52,424 bases of DNA from a bacterium (GCA_030699935.1 JAUYKS010000003.1:1-52424), one strand, 5' to 3'; positions 16,302 through 25,322 are shown, counted from the stretch's first letter. Numbers and translations: made by a program. The notes: generated by a model from the sequence alone, not told the origin.

Positions 16302-17581
16302 GCGTTTTTTGCGGTAGCGTTGCGGCCGACCGGGAGGGCGATTATCGCCCACACCAGCAGCAGTCCGCCCAGCACGGTCACGACGGAGGTGACGGCGTAG
16401 GTGTCGACCAGGGCGCCGGCTAACAAGACCGGAGCCGTGTTGGCCAGGTTGACGCTCATGCCGAGGAACCCGAAGACCCGGCCCCGCATCGGCCGATCCG
16501 TCTGCTCATGGATCAGGGTCTGGGAAGCGATCATCACCATCGAGATCGAGAGGCCGAGCACGGTGGCGGCGATGCTGGTAATTCCCTCGCGGATGGCCAT
16601 GGCGTTACCATCCGTGACCCGGGCCAAGGCCGCGGCCGCGGTCTCGATCTGTCCCAAAAGGATGATCATCAGGCCCGCCAAAAGCAGCGCTCCGGTGGTC
16701 ACGAAGCGGATCGGAAATTGCTGGCGCGCCCGATGCAGCACGATGCCGCCGGCCAACATGCCGACCCCGATCGGCAGGATCACGATCCGGCTGACCTCAC
16801 GGAGGTTGGCCCCGAGGACTTCCCCGACGAAGGAAGGCAGCAGGACGATCACCACGCCGACGGCGGTCCAGACGGCGGTCATCTGCAGCAGGCCGTACCG
16901 GAGCAGCGGCGTCCGGCGGACGACCGAGAAGCCGTCCTTGAGTTCGTGGATCACGCTCCGGTAGGCGTCGCGGAGGGCTACTTTGCGCATCCGCTGATGC
17001 AGTGGCGGCAGCAAGGCGCAGGCGGCCGCCGCGGCGATGAAGCTGCCGGCCGCCAGGAAGATCGGCAGCGAGTCCCCGCCGATCTGGGAGATCGGGCCGG
17101 CCAATCCGTACCCCACCACGAAGCTCGCGAACATCGTGACGATGAAGACGGCGTTGGCCGCGACCAGCCGTTTCGGCTCGACCAGCTCGGGGATGGCGGC
17201 GCCTTCCGACGGCGTGAAGAACTGGGTGACCGTCGAGATCGCGAACGTTACCGCCAGCAGGACCGGGATGCTCGAGAGGTCGGTGAGGTAGAGCAGGACC
17301 AGGGCAGCCCGCAGGACGTTGGTCACGATCAGGACGCTGCGGCGATGCCAGCGGTCGGCGAAGACCCCGGCCACCGCCCCGAACAGCAGGCTCGGCAGGC
17401 CGAAGCTGAGGATGAACAGGCTGACCATCGTCGCCGATCCGGTGAGTTCGAAGACCCGGATCAGGAGCGTGAAGTTCACCATGTTGAACGCCGTCAACGA
17501 CAGCGCCTGGGAAAACCAGAGCTTCAGGAAGTGGCGGTTCGGTTCGAGCTCGCGGACAAGCTGCAGGAAGCGCGTCAGCAT
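16298..17581 (-). CDS. Major facilitator superfamily transporter
   Basis: A 427-residue integral membrane protein with about 12 predicted helices. The loop between helices 2 and 3 (GAVAGVFADRWHRR) matches the MFS signature G-x3-D-R-x-G-R-[RK]. The N-terminal segment NRHFLKLWFSQALSLTAFNMVNFTLLI resembles the MFS_3/enterobactin-exporter-like or macrolide-efflux-like group. The substrate cannot be deduced; an efflux role is likely. ATG at 17579-17581 lies 11 nt after clpP with no clear Shine-Dalgarno, so it is probably co-transcribed with clpP. Its stop codon lies inside the rpoB promoter. Confidence 0.9.
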   Translation of the reverse strand: MLTRFLQLVRELEPNRHFLKLWFSQALSLTAFNMVNFTLLIRVFELTGSATMVSLFILSFGLPSLLFGAVAGVFADRWHRRSVLIVTNVLRAALVLLYLTDLSSIPVLLAVTFAISTVTQFFTPSEGAAIPELVEPKRLVAANAVFIVTMFASFVVGYGLAGPISQIGGDSLPIFLAAGSFIAAAAACALLPPLHQRMRKVALRDAYRSVIHELKDGFSVVRRTPLLRYGLLQMTAVWTAVGVVIVLLPSFVGEVLGANLREVSRIVILPIGVGMLAGGIVLHRARQQFPIRFVTTGALLLAGLMIILLGQIETAAAALARVTDGNAMAIREGITSIAATVLGLSISMVMIASQTLIHEQTDRPMRGRVFGFLGMSVNLANTAPVLLAGALVDTYAVTSVVTVLGGLLLVWAIIALPVGRNATAKNA

Positions 17582-17592
17582 CTTCGGGTCTG

Positions 17593-18213
17593 TTACTTCT
17601 TCTTTTTCGACGGCGTGATGATCTGGTCGACCAGGCCGTACTTCTTGGCGTCTTCCGGCGACATGAAGTAGTCGCGTTCGGTGTCCTTGGAGATCGTCTT
17701 GAGGTCCTGGCCGGTGTGCTTGGCGAGGATGTCGTTGAGGATATCGCGCATCTTGAGGATCTCCTTGGCGTGGATCTCGATATCGGTCGCCTGGCCTTCG
17801 AACCCACCCAGCACCTGGTGGATCATCACCCGGGAGTGCGGCAGGATGAACCGTTTCTTACTAGCGCCGCCGGCCAGCAGGACCGCGCCCATCGAGGCCG
17901 CCATGCCCATGCAGATCGTCTGCACCTCCGGCTTCACGAATTGCATCGTGTCGTAGATCGCCAAGCCGGCCGAGACGCTGCCGCCCGGACTGTTGATGTA
18001 GAGCTTGATGTCCTGGTCCGCGCTCTCGTTCTCCAGATGAAGCAGCTGCGCCATGATCAGGTTCGCGACCTGATCGTCGATCGGCGTGCCGATGAAGATG
18101 ATCCGCTCCTTGAGGAGGCGGGAGAAGATGTCGTACGCCCGTTCGCCGAACTGGGACTTCTCCAGGACGGTCGGAATCAGGACTTGGTCTTTGATGTCGG
18201 GTGTGTTTGCCAT
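17593..18213 (-). CDS. clpP: ATP-dependent Clp protease proteolytic subunit
   Basis: A 206-residue ClpP, normal length. It forms the tetradecameric serine protease core that works with Clp ATPases such as the ClpC encoded at 32307-34826. The catalytic Ser is in GMAASMGA (about residue 107), the His in RVMIHQ (about 132) and the Asp in the [11 protein letters not shown] region. The usual KDTERD(Y/F)-x-(M/S) handle region is present. ATG at 18211-18213 has a TAAGCT -10 6 nt upstream, a leaderless arrangement. The run tig, orphan, clpP, MFS is on one strand with tiny gaps. Confidence 0.98.
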   Translation of the reverse strand: MANTPDIKDQVLIPTVLEKSQFGERAYDIFSRLLKERIIFIGTPIDDQVANLIMAQLLHLENESADQDIKLYINSPGGSVSAGLAIYDTMQFVKPEVQTICMGMAASMGAVLLAGGASKKRFILPHSRVMIHQVLGGFEGQATDIEIHAKEILKMRDILNDILAKHTGQDLKTISKDTERDYFMSPEDAKKYGLVDQIITPSKKKK

Positions 18214-18219
18214 GGCCCT

Positions 18220-18225
18220 AGCTTA
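18220..18225 (-). promoter_or_regulatory. -10 element for leaderless clpP
   Basis: TAAGCT on the minus strand, exactly 6 nt before the clpP ATG. The same hexamer at 6-7 nt precedes rplS, gatC and the gene at 41794-42402. No clear -35. Confidence 0.5.
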
Positions 18226-19677
18226 CCGCAGACGCTTCGGCGTATACAGCGGGTAGTGCTCTCGTAGCGCTTCCATGATCCGGGTCAGGATGTCGATGTT
18301 GACGCCGATCCCGCGCCGCAGCCGCCCGTCCACGAAACGGACCCGGAAGACGATCTGCATGAGGTATCCCTCCAGGCTCGGGGTAAGACGCAGGCCGAAA
18401 CGCGCCGCCAATTTCCGGAGCATCCGCTTGGCCCGGCGGCGGGTATCCGCGTCCGGGAGCGGCGGGATGCCTTCGGGACCGGACCCGGAACCGCCCCGGA
18501 ATTCCGGAACCGGGATCCGCGGCGTCCGCCCCCGCGGTCGGCGTGAGTCCCGGCGCGGCGATTCCGAAGCCGGGAAAACCGGTTCGGCGGGAGTTTCCGG
18601 TTTGGGCGGTAGCGGCGTCTCTAGCACCGGCTTTTTCCTTTCGCGTTCTTCCGGGGGTTCCGGCGGAACTTCCGGAATCGTCGTTTCGGCAGCCAACGCT
18701 TCGGCGGCCAGCTTGTCCGTTGCCGCTCCGCCGGCCTGGTCGAGTTCGGGCGAGCCGCCGGCGATCCGTGGCAAGCGCTCCGCGGCCCAGGCCCGTTCGA
18801 TCGTTTCCAGGGTACGTGCGAACGGAGACTCCGGTTCCCGGCGTATCGGCAGCGGTTCGGACGCCGTCTCCGACGCGATCCGCTCCGCCGCCCGTAACGA
18901 TCCGGCGAGGGATTCCGTCGCGTCAGGTCGTTCCGGTTCCGGCGCCGTCTTCGTCTTCGTTCCGACGGTCCGCTGCTCGACGATCGGCGAATCCTCCGAC
19001 GCCGTCTCGTGCACCTCGATCGTTCCCCGGTCGATGCTCACGAGGACCGGACCGCGGTCCGCGGTATCGATTACCAAGTCGACCGACTCCTCCGCCGGGA
19101 CGTTCCCGGCCAACGCTTCCGCCCGATCGGCCGCCTCTACCAAGGAAGGTCCTGGCTCGCCCGGCGCCGGCTCGGGAAACGCGGCCGCGATCTTCGCGAC
19201 CGTCTCCACCGGCGGCAGTGGCTCCGTTTCCCGGGCCACCGCGTAACGGACGGCGACCCGCTTGACGGGACCGTCCTCCGGTTCCGTTTCCGCGACGACG
19301 GCCCGGAGGAGCAGCGGCCCCTCTTCCAAATACCAGCGCATGTCCGGCCCGTGCCGTTGCCGCAGTTCCGCGTAGGCTTCCTCGCCGATGGATTCACGAA
19401 GCTCCGCCAACTCCACCCGGCGGCGGAACGCAGCTTCCGCGGCGATCTTCCGGATTTCCGATTCCGGGACCTTTTCGGACGTTTCCGGCGTTGGCTCGGG
19501 AGTCTCGCCGGACCGTCGTGACTTTTTCGAACGATCCATTGAAGCGTCCGGCGGATTCCCTTCCGCGCCTTCCTTGTCGTCGGCTCGTTTTCGTTTCCGT
19601 CTTTTTTCCACTTCCGGGTCCGGGACCTCGCCGGCAGCTTCGCTATCCACCCAGCGCCGTCCGGAACGCTCCGTCAT
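18223..19677 (-). CDS. Large acidic orphan protein between tig and clpP
   Basis: A 484-residue protein of unknown function. The first 60 residues are Lys/Arg/Glu-rich. Residues about 70-160 look globular (RRRVELAELRESIGEEAYAE). The middle 200 residues are low-complexity Pro/Glu/Ala/Thr. The C-terminal 75 residues form a conserved-looking basic domain (LRKLAARFGLRLTPSLEGYL, then IGVNIDILTRIMEALREHYP). No signal peptide or membrane helix. Its ATG overlaps the tig stop (ATGA) and clpP follows after 9 nt, so it is embedded in a protein-quality-control operon. That position hints at a proteostasis or adaptor role, which is inference only. Confidence 0.75.
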   Translation of the reverse strand: MTERSGRRWVDSEAAGEVPDPEVEKRRKRKRADDKEGAEGNPPDASMDRSKKSRRSGETPEPTPETSEKVPESEIRKIAAEAAFRRRVELAELRESIGEEAYAELRQRHGPDMRWYLEEGPLLLRAVVAETEPEDGPVKRVAVRYAVARETEPLPPVETVAKIAAAFPEPAPGEPGPSLVEAADRAEALAGNVPAEESVDLVIDTADRGPVLVSIDRGTIEVHETASEDSPIVEQRTVGTKTKTAPEPERPDATESLAGSLRAAERIASETASEPLPIRREPESPFARTLETIERAWAAERLPRIAGGSPELDQAGGAATDKLAAEALAAETTIPEVPPEPPEERERKKPVLETPLPPKPETPAEPVFPASESPRRDSRRPRGRTPRIPVPEFRGGSGSGPEGIPPLPDADTRRRAKRMLRKLAARFGLRLTPSLEGYLMQIVFRVRFVDGRLRRGIGVNIDILTRIMEALREHYPLYTPKRLR

Positions 19678-20969
19678 CCCGTCGCGTACTCCACCAGTTT
19701 GTCGACGGCCTGGCGGTTGCCCAGGATCCGCCGGACGTACGCCTTGAACTCGTCGCCCTTGATCCGTTCCTTGATCTTGTCGTCCGGCACGGCGGCGAGC
19801 TGCGTCGCGATCTCTTCCTTCAGGCGCTTCTCGGACACCTCGATCTTCTCCTTTTCCTGGATCGCGTTCAGGACCAGGCTCATCTTGACCCGCCGCTCGG
19901 CCTCGCCGCGCTGGTCCTTCCGGAAGTCATCCTCGGTCTTGCCGGATTGCTCGAGATATTTGTCGAAGGGGATTCCCTGCCGCTCGACGTGTTGCCGGAA
20001 CTCTGCGAACATCCGGGTCAGCTCGTCGCCGACCAGCTCTTCGGGTACCTCGACCTTCGCCCGGTCCACGACCTGGTTGACGACTTCCTGCTCGGTCTTC
20101 TGCCGGGCTTCTTGCTCCTTCTCTTTCTTGAGGTTCTCGGCCAGCCGCTTGCGCAGGTCGCCGACCGACTTCGCGCCGAAACCCTTGGCAAAGTCGTCGT
20201 CCAACTCCGGCAACTTGGTCTCCTGGACCTGGCGCATCGTCACCGTGAACTCGACCGGCTTTCCGGCCAGCGACTGCTCGTGATAGTCCTTCGGGAAGGT
20301 GAGCGTGAACGTCTTCACCTGGCCGGTCTTCAGGCCGACCAGCTCTTCCTCGAAGCCCGGGATGAAGCCGCCCTGTCCGAGCACCAGCGGGTGGTTCTCG
20401 CTCTTGGCGCCGGGGACCTCGGCCTTGTCCTTGCCTTTCCCCTGCTTGCCGACGAAGTCGATCTCGACGCGGTCCCCTTCCTTGGCGGCGCGGGTGACCT
20501 GCGCGAAACCGGCCCGCCCCTTCCGGAGCTGGTCCAACGCCTCGTCCACCTGCTTGTCGGAGTACTCAGATCGCTGCGGCTTCACGGATACCTTCTTGTA
20601 GTCGCCGAGGGTGACCGGCGGCATCACCGCGACGGTCGCCGTGAAGGAGAGGCCGTCCTTCTCGAGGTCGTCGTGCTCATGCTTGAGGTCGGTCTGCGGC
20701 CGCCCGACCGGACGGAGGTCGTGCTTCATCACGGCCTTGTAGTAGCTCTCGGCGACCGCCAGCTCCATCGCCTCGTGCGCGATGTGATGCGGGCCGGTCC
20801 GCGACTCGAGCACCGAACGCGGCGCCTTGCCCTTCCGGAATCCGGGCAGGTTCGCTTGCTTCGCGAGGTTCTTCACGGCCTGCTCGAAGTACCCCCGCAT
20901 CTCCTCGGGGCTGATCGAGATCTTCAGCGAGACCTCGCTTTTCGGCAATTCCTTCAGTTCGATGTCCAT
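19674..20969 (-). CDS. tig: Trigger factor
   Basis: A 431-residue ribosome-bound chaperone. The N-terminal ribosome-binding domain carries the signature GFRKGKAPRSV (canonical GFRxGKxP). The FKBP-like PPIase domain follows (GDRVEIDFVGK ... LVLGQGGFIPGFEEELVG). The helical C-terminal chaperone domain is highly charged. I chose ATG 20967-20969; an upstream reading frame through the tRNA gene is open but not coding. A TATACT -10 (20980-20985) lies 10 nt before the ATG, directly after the 3' end of tRNA-Leu. It overlaps the orphan downstream by 4 nt. Confidence 0.97.
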   Translation of the reverse strand: MDIELKELPKSEVSLKISISPEEMRGYFEQAVKNLAKQANLPGFRKGKAPRSVLESRTGPHHIAHEAMELAVAESYYKAVMKHDLRPVGRPQTDLKHEHDDLEKDGLSFTATVAVMPPVTLGDYKKVSVKPQRSEYSDKQVDEALDQLRKGRAGFAQVTRAAKEGDRVEIDFVGKQGKGKDKAEVPGAKSENHPLVLGQGGFIPGFEEELVGLKTGQVKTFTLTFPKDYHEQSLAGKPVEFTVTMRQVQETKLPELDDDFAKGFGAKSVGDLRKRLAENLKKEKEQEARQKTEQEVVNQVVDRAKVEVPEELVGDELTRMFAEFRQHVERQGIPFDKYLEQSGKTEDDFRKDQRGEAERRVKMSLVLNAIQEKEKIEVSEKRLKEEIATQLAAVPDDKIKERIKGDEFKAYVRRILGNRQAVDKLVEYATG

Positions 20970-20979
20970 ACGTCGTATC

Positions 20980-20985
20980 AGTATA
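20980..20985 (-). promoter_or_regulatory. -10 element for tig
   Basis: TATACT on the minus strand, 10 nt before the tig ATG, leaving a leader of only about 3 nt. It lies 4 nt past the tRNA-Leu 3' end. Confidence 0.45.
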
Positions 20986-20989
20986 TAGG

Positions 20990-21074
20990 TGCCGGGGAGA
21001 GGAATCGAACCTCCACGGGTGTTACCCCACCGGGTCCTAAACCCGGCGCGTCTGCCTAGTTCCGCCACCCCGGC
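20990..21074 (-). tRNA. tRNA-Leu (anticodon UAG)
   Basis: An 85-nt class II tRNA. The acceptor stem GCCGGGG (21068-21074) pairs with CCCCGGC (20991-20997). The anticodon stem CCGGG/CCCGG encloses the loop TTTAGGA, giving anticodon TAG. The long variable arm is GGGGTAACACCC and the T loop GGTTCGATTCC. The discriminator base is A; 3' CCA is not encoded (ACCT), so CCA must be added by tRNA nucleotidyltransferase. Confidence 0.97.
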
Positions 21075-21093
21075 GAGTGTAGGCAATTGTATT

Positions 21094-21219
21094 CTACCGC
21101 TCCAGTTCGAGCAGTGCCGCCTCGCGGCGCAGCCAGTAGGCGGCGCGCCGCAGCATGCGGGTCAGAAAACGCAAGGCCTTGATCATCACGAGCATCCGCC
21201 AGCGTCTGAGCATCGTCAT
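21094..21219 (-). CDS. Tiny basic peptide gene after the ComEA-like gene
   Basis: A 41-residue ORF (MTMLRRWRMLVMIKALRFLT then an Arg-rich stretch) with a predicted amphipathic, strongly basic helix. ATG at 21217-21219 has GAGGG (21226-21230) 6 nt upstream. It begins 9 nt after the ComEA-like stop and ends 20 nt before the tRNA-Leu gene. Function unknown. The good ribosome site and tight spacing support translation, but a chance ORF cannot be excluded. Confidence 0.4.
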   Translation of the reverse strand: MTMLRRWRMLVMIKALRFLTRMLRRAAYWLRREAALLELER

Positions 21220-21228
21220 TGGCCGCCC

Positions 21229-21855
21229 TCACACCGTCACTTGATCGCGCATCTTTTCGAACGTCTTCTCGCCAATGCCGGAGACTTCCATCAGCTCTTC
21301 CGCGCTTTCGAACGGACCGAAGGCCTCCCGGTAGTCGATGATCTTCTTGGCGGTCACTTCGCCGACGCCGGGCAGGTTTTCCAGTTCAGAGGCCGTCGCG
21401 GTATTGATATTGATCAGGCCGTCGGACTCCCCATCGTCACCGACACTGCCGCCGTTATTGCTGCCCGCCGGATCGCTAGTCGACTCGACCATCTCGCCGA
21501 CCAGCGGGATATAGAGCTTCTGGTGATCCTTCAGCTCCTCGGCTTGGTTGAGATCCTTGGCGACCCAGACCCTGTCCGCATCCTGCGTGAACCCGCCGGA
21601 CGCCTTGACCGCGTCCGCCACCAGGCTGCCGCCGGGCAGCTCCCGGACGCCCGGCTTGGCGACCGCCCCCTCGATGTCCACCACGATCGTCAGCGGCGCG
21701 GTCGGTTGGGGCGACGGGCTGGGCAGCGTCGCGTCGAGCACTAACGGCTGCCCTTGCAAGCGGCTTGAGACGATCCCCGTCGCGACGGTCGCCACGATGG
21801 CGACCGCGACAGCCGGTATCCGGAACCGGTTCCACAATGCGATGATGCGCTCCAT
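21229..21855 (-). CDS. comEA: ComEA-like DNA-binding protein with SLBB-like and helix-hairpin-helix domains
   Basis: A 208-residue membrane-anchored protein. A single N-terminal helix (residues about 13-30) anchors it. An SLBB-like domain follows (VVDIEGAVAKPGVRELPGGS). The C-terminus has a double helix-hairpin-helix (ININTATASELENLPGVGEV ... EVSGIGEKTFEKMR). This is the architecture of ComEA, which binds double-stranded DNA outside the membrane during competence uptake. DNA scavenging suits a reduced genome, but no other competence genes are in the window. I chose ATG 21853-21855; the upstream in-frame start would run through the palindrome. There is no Shine-Dalgarno. Confidence 0.9.
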   Translation of the reverse strand: MERIIALWNRFRIPAVAVAIVATVATGIVSSRLQGQPLVLDATLPSPSPQPTAPLTIVVDIEGAVAKPGVRELPGGSLVADAVKASGGFTQDADRVWVAKDLNQAEELKDHQKLYIPLVGEMVESTSDPAGSNNGGSVGDDGESDGLININTATASELENLPGVGEVTAKKIIDYREAFGPFESAEELMEVSGIGEKTFEKMRDQVTV

Positions 21856-21861
21856 AAAAGG

Positions 21862-21889
21862 TAGGTTGCTTACTAAGCAACCTATCATA
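21862..21889 (-). promoter_or_regulatory. Operator-like palindrome at the comEA promoter
   Basis: A perfect inverted repeat TAGGTTGCTT-ACT-AAGCAACCTA (arms 21862-21871 and 21875-21884) abuts a -10 TATGAT (21884-21889). It ends 6 nt before the ATG. The predicted transcription start lies inside the palindrome, the classic place for a repressor. As RNA it could also form a hairpin that hides the start region. Confidence 0.5.
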
Positions 21890-21946
21890 TAGTAGCTTGT
21901 TTGCCAACATGCGCCGGTGCAACGAAGGCCGAGCCGGATGATGCCG

Positions 21947-24040
21947 TCACGCCAGACGGGCGGCGGCGAGCACCTTGTCCCGAAGCGCCGGAATCGTCTT
22001 CAGCCGAGGGTCGCGCTCCAGCAAGTCCCGGGCCGCGGCGCGGGCTGACTTCAGCAGCCGCGGGTCGGACAGGCCTTCGATCGACACGGCGAATCCGGAT
22101 TGTACGGTGCCGAGCACTTCCCCGGGCCCGCGGATTTCCAAGTCGACCTCCGCCAGCTCGAACCCGGAGTCGGTCCGCTCCATCGCCCGGAGCCGTTCGT
22201 TGTCCGCGGACGCGCCGTCGCCCGGCAACAGGTAGCAGTAAGACCGGTGCTTGCCGCGCCCGATCCGTCCGCGCAGCTGGTGGAGCTGGGCCAGCCCGAA
22301 CCGCTGCGCTTCCTCGATTACCATCACCGTGGCGTTCGGGACGTCGACTCCGACCTCCACCACCGAGGTCGAGACGAGTACGTCGAGTTCACCCCGCGAG
22401 AACGCGTCCATCGTCCGCACCTTGTCCTCGGCGGGCAGCCGGCCGTGCAAGAGCGCGACCTTGTATCCGTCGAACACCGTCGCTGCCAGCCGCTCGAATT
22501 CCTCTTCCGCCGCCTTCAGGCCCAGCTGAGAATCCGAGATCACCGGGTAAAGCACGAACGCCTGACGGCCCTTCGCGAGTTCGTCGCGGACCGCCGCGAA
22601 CGCCTTGTCCCGTCCGGCCGGCGCGACCACTTTCGTCGCGACCGCCGGGCGGCCCGCCGGCCGCTCGGGGATGATCGAGAGATCCTGGTCTCCGTAGGCC
22701 ACGAGGGCCAGCGTCCGGGGAATCGGCGTCGCGGTCATGCTGAGCAGATGCGGCGCCCCTGCTGACGACTTCACGAACTGCTCGGCCCGCAGCTTGGCGC
22801 GTTGCTCGACCCCGAACCGGTGCTGTTCGTCGACGATCGCCAGACCCAGCCGTTGCCAGCGGACGTCCCGTTGGATCAGCGCGTGCGTCCCGACGACGAT
22901 CGGTGCACCAGACGCGATCCGGCCGCGCGCCTCGTCCTGTTCGGCGGCGGGCTGCCCGCCGGCCAGTAGCGCGACCTCCAGGCCGAGCGGCTCGAACCAC
23001 TGCCGGAGCGTCGCCGCATGTTGCCGCGCAAGCACTTCGGTCGGCACCATGAACGCCGTCTGGAGACCCGCGGCCGCGGCTTGATGCGCGGCGGCGGCCG
23101 CCACGGCCGTCTTGCCGGATCCGACGTCGCCTTGGAGCAGCCGCAACATCGGCCGATCGCGGCCGAGGTCGGACAGGATCTCGTCGAGCGCAGTGCGCTG
23201 TCCTGTGGTCAGTTTCCACGGCAGGGCCTTCAGGAACTTGTCCAGCGCGGTGGTGTCGGTCGGGATCACTGTGGCCCGGGCTTCCTCTTGCCATTCGCGG
23301 CGGCGGCGCTGGGCGATCAACTGCTGGTAAAACACTTGCTCGAAATCGAACCGGTAGCGCGCCCGCTTGGCCGCGTCACTGTCCTCCGGAAAGTGGATGC
23401 TCCGGACCGCCTCGGCGACCGGCAGCAGGTCCGCACCGTCGCGGATATCATCCGGCAACGTTTCCGGCATTCGGTCGGCGTAACTCAGGAGCGGCCGGAT
23501 CTTGTAACGAAGCCAGCGCGAGCTGAGTCCTTCCGTCTCCGGATAGACCGGCACCAGCCGCCCGGAGTGGGTCTGCTCTCCGGTCAATGTCCGTCGCTCG
23601 ACGGCCGGGCTCTGGAGGTTGGTCCCGTACTTGCCGGTCTTCAGCTTCCCGACGAAGACGTATTCCTTGCCGACGATCAGTGACTCCGCTAGATACGGCT
23701 GATTGAACCAGACCGCTTCCAAGATAGCCGCCTTGGCAGCCTTGGCAGCCTTGTCTCCGAGTACGGCCGTCACTATGCTGCGCCGGCCGCGCAACCGCCG
23801 CAGCCGGACCGACTTGACCGGTGCCCGGAGCGTGACCGACCCGCCCGCCGGTAGGCTTCCCGACGCCAGCAATTCCGGCAACGTCGTGGTTTCCCGCAGG
23901 TCGTCGTACCGCCGTGGGGCGTAGCGGAGCAGGTCGCCGACCGTCCGGATCCCGAGCCGGTGCAGCCGTTTGGCGTACGCCGGCCCGACGCCGGGAAGCG
24001 TGTCGATCTGCTGCTGGATGATGTCGAGTTTAGCTTGCAT
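21947..24040 (-). CDS. recG: ATP-dependent DNA helicase RecG
   Basis: A 697-residue branch-migration helicase that remodels stalled forks and Holliday junctions. The N-terminal wedge/OB domain (LPGVGPAYAKRLHRLGIRTV) precedes two helicase domains. Walker A is GDVGSGKT (about 304-311), motif II is DEQH (about 403), and motif III is SMTATPIPRT. The RecG-specific LHQLRGRIGRG follows. Length and order are normal. It is 30 nt downstream of tyrS on the same strand. Confidence 0.97.
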   Translation of the reverse strand: MQAKLDIIQQQIDTLPGVGPAYAKRLHRLGIRTVGDLLRYAPRRYDDLRETTTLPELLASGSLPAGGSVTLRAPVKSVRLRRLRGRRSIVTAVLGDKAAKAAKAAILEAVWFNQPYLAESLIVGKEYVFVGKLKTGKYGTNLQSPAVERRTLTGEQTHSGRLVPVYPETEGLSSRWLRYKIRPLLSYADRMPETLPDDIRDGADLLPVAEAVRSIHFPEDSDAAKRARYRFDFEQVFYQQLIAQRRRREWQEEARATVIPTDTTALDKFLKALPWKLTTGQRTALDEILSDLGRDRPMLRLLQGDVGSGKTAVAAAAAHQAAAAGLQTAFMVPTEVLARQHAATLRQWFEPLGLEVALLAGGQPAAEQDEARGRIASGAPIVVGTHALIQRDVRWQRLGLAIVDEQHRFGVEQRAKLRAEQFVKSSAGAPHLLSMTATPIPRTLALVAYGDQDLSIIPERPAGRPAVATKVVAPAGRDKAFAAVRDELAKGRQAFVLYPVISDSQLGLKAAEEEFERLAATVFDGYKVALLHGRLPAEDKVRTMDAFSRGELDVLVSTSVVEVGVDVPNATVMVIEEAQRFGLAQLHQLRGRIGRGKHRSYCYLLPGDGASADNERLRAMERTDSGFELAEVDLEIRGPGEVLGTVQSGFAVSIEGLSDPRLLKSARAAARDLLERDPRLKTIPALRDKVLAAARLA

Positions 24041-24070
24041 GGAGCCGAAGGAGTTGCGCTCCCTCCGGCG

Positions 24071-25303
24071 TCAGCGCGTCACCTTGAGGAACCGCCGCTT
24101 GCCCACTCGGATGATCGGATAGGCGCTGGCGACCACGGACACGTTCGGATCGGTCTGGACGACGTCGTTCACCTGCACCGCCCCCTGCTGGATCAGCCGG
24201 TGTGCCTCGGACGAACTGCGGGCCATGCCGGATTCCTTGAGGACCTTCCAAAGCGGGACAGCCAGCCCTTCGGCGCGCCAGGTCGGGATGCCTTTCGGAG
24301 TCTCCTTCTTCTGGAACACGCGCACGAACGCCCGTTCCGCCTTCTCGGCGGCGTCCTTCCCTTGTACCTCGAGGACGATCGCCTTGGCCAACTGCATCTT
24401 GGCGTCGCGCGGGTTCTGCTTGATGGTCCGCTTCAGATCTTCCACCGCTTCCACCGATTGGCTGGTGCACCACTCGAACGCCGGCACCACGACCTCGTCC
24501 GGCAGATGCATGACCTGTCCGTAGAGTTCCTGCGGCTTGCCGGCGATCGCGATCGCGTTGCCTTCGGTCTTGCCGATCTTCACTCCCTTGGAGTCCGCCA
24601 ACAGCGGCACGGTCAGGACGAACTTCTCCTTGTCCTTGTATTCCTTGAGTAGCTTGCGTCCCTGCAGCATGTTGTACGTCTGGTCGGTGGCGCCGACCTC
24701 GACGTCGACGTTCAGGGCGACCGAGTCGTAGCCCTGCATCAGCGGGTAGAGGAACTCGCGGAGACTGATCGGCTTGCCCTGGTTCATCCGGCGCTCGAAC
24801 ATATCACGCTCCAGCAACTGCTGCACGGTGAAGTGCTGCGCCAGCTCGGCGACGCCGCTGAAGTCCATCTGCTCCAGCCAGGTTGAGTTGAATTCCGTCC
24901 GGGCCGGGTTGGCGCCGCGGAACTTGAGGAGCTTTTTCACCTGCCGTTTGTAGGCGCGGGCGTTCCGGAGTACCTGGGTCTTGGTGAGCGGCTGGCGGGC
25001 CGCCTGTTTGTCGGACGGATCCCCCGTCTGCGCGGTAAAGTCGCCGAAGAGCAGGATCACCTCGTGACCGAGCTCCTGGAAGTGCCGCATCTTCTGCAGC
25101 ACGATCAGGTGCCCGATGTGCAGGTCCGGCGAAGTCGGGTCGAGCCCGAGGTACACCTTGAGCCGGCGCCGGCCGCGCAACAGCTGCACGAGCGCTTCGC
25201 GTGACGGATAGATCGTATCCGTCCCGCGGTCGACCAACTGCGTGATTAGCGCCTCCTTTTGGGCTTCCGGCTTGGAATCTGCTTTAGTGACGGTTTTTGT
25301 CAT
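24071..25303 (-). CDS. tyrS: Tyrosyl-tRNA synthetase
   Basis: A 410-residue class I synthetase. The HIGH motif is in DPTSPDLHIGH (about residue 63). The KMSKS equivalent is KIGKTEGNAI (about 242), the KFGKT-type seen in bacterial TyrRS. A C-terminal S4-like RNA-binding domain follows (SSSEAHRLIQQGAVQVNDVV). I chose ATG at 25301-25303, with a -10 TATAAT (25323-25328) about 19 nt upstream and a weak AAGG. It is divergently arranged with the penicillin-binding protein across 36 bp. Confidence 0.97.
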   Translation of the reverse strand: MTKTVTKADSKPEAQKEALITQLVDRGTDTIYPSREALVQLLRGRRRLKVYLGLDPTSPDLHIGHLIVLQKMRHFQELGHEVILLFGDFTAQTGDPSDKQAARQPLTKTQVLRNARAYKRQVKKLLKFRGANPARTEFNSTWLEQMDFSGVAELAQHFTVQQLLERDMFERRMNQGKPISLREFLYPLMQGYDSVALNVDVEVGATDQTYNMLQGRKLLKEYKDKEKFVLTVPLLADSKGVKIGKTEGNAIAIAGKPQELYGQVMHLPDEVVVPAFEWCTSQSVEAVEDLKRTIKQNPRDAKMQLAKAIVLEVQGKDAAEKAERAFVRVFQKKETPKGIPTWRAEGLAVPLWKVLKESGMARSSSEAHRLIQQGAVQVNDVVQTDPNVSVVASAYPIIRVGKRRFLKVTR

Positions 25304-25322
25304 GTATCTGCCTTGCCAACCC

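Noticed and set aside
20970-21086. Longer trigger factor starting upstream of 20969
   Set aside because: The extra 39 codons are the tRNA-Leu gene read in frame. The real ribosome-binding domain begins at MDIELKELP.
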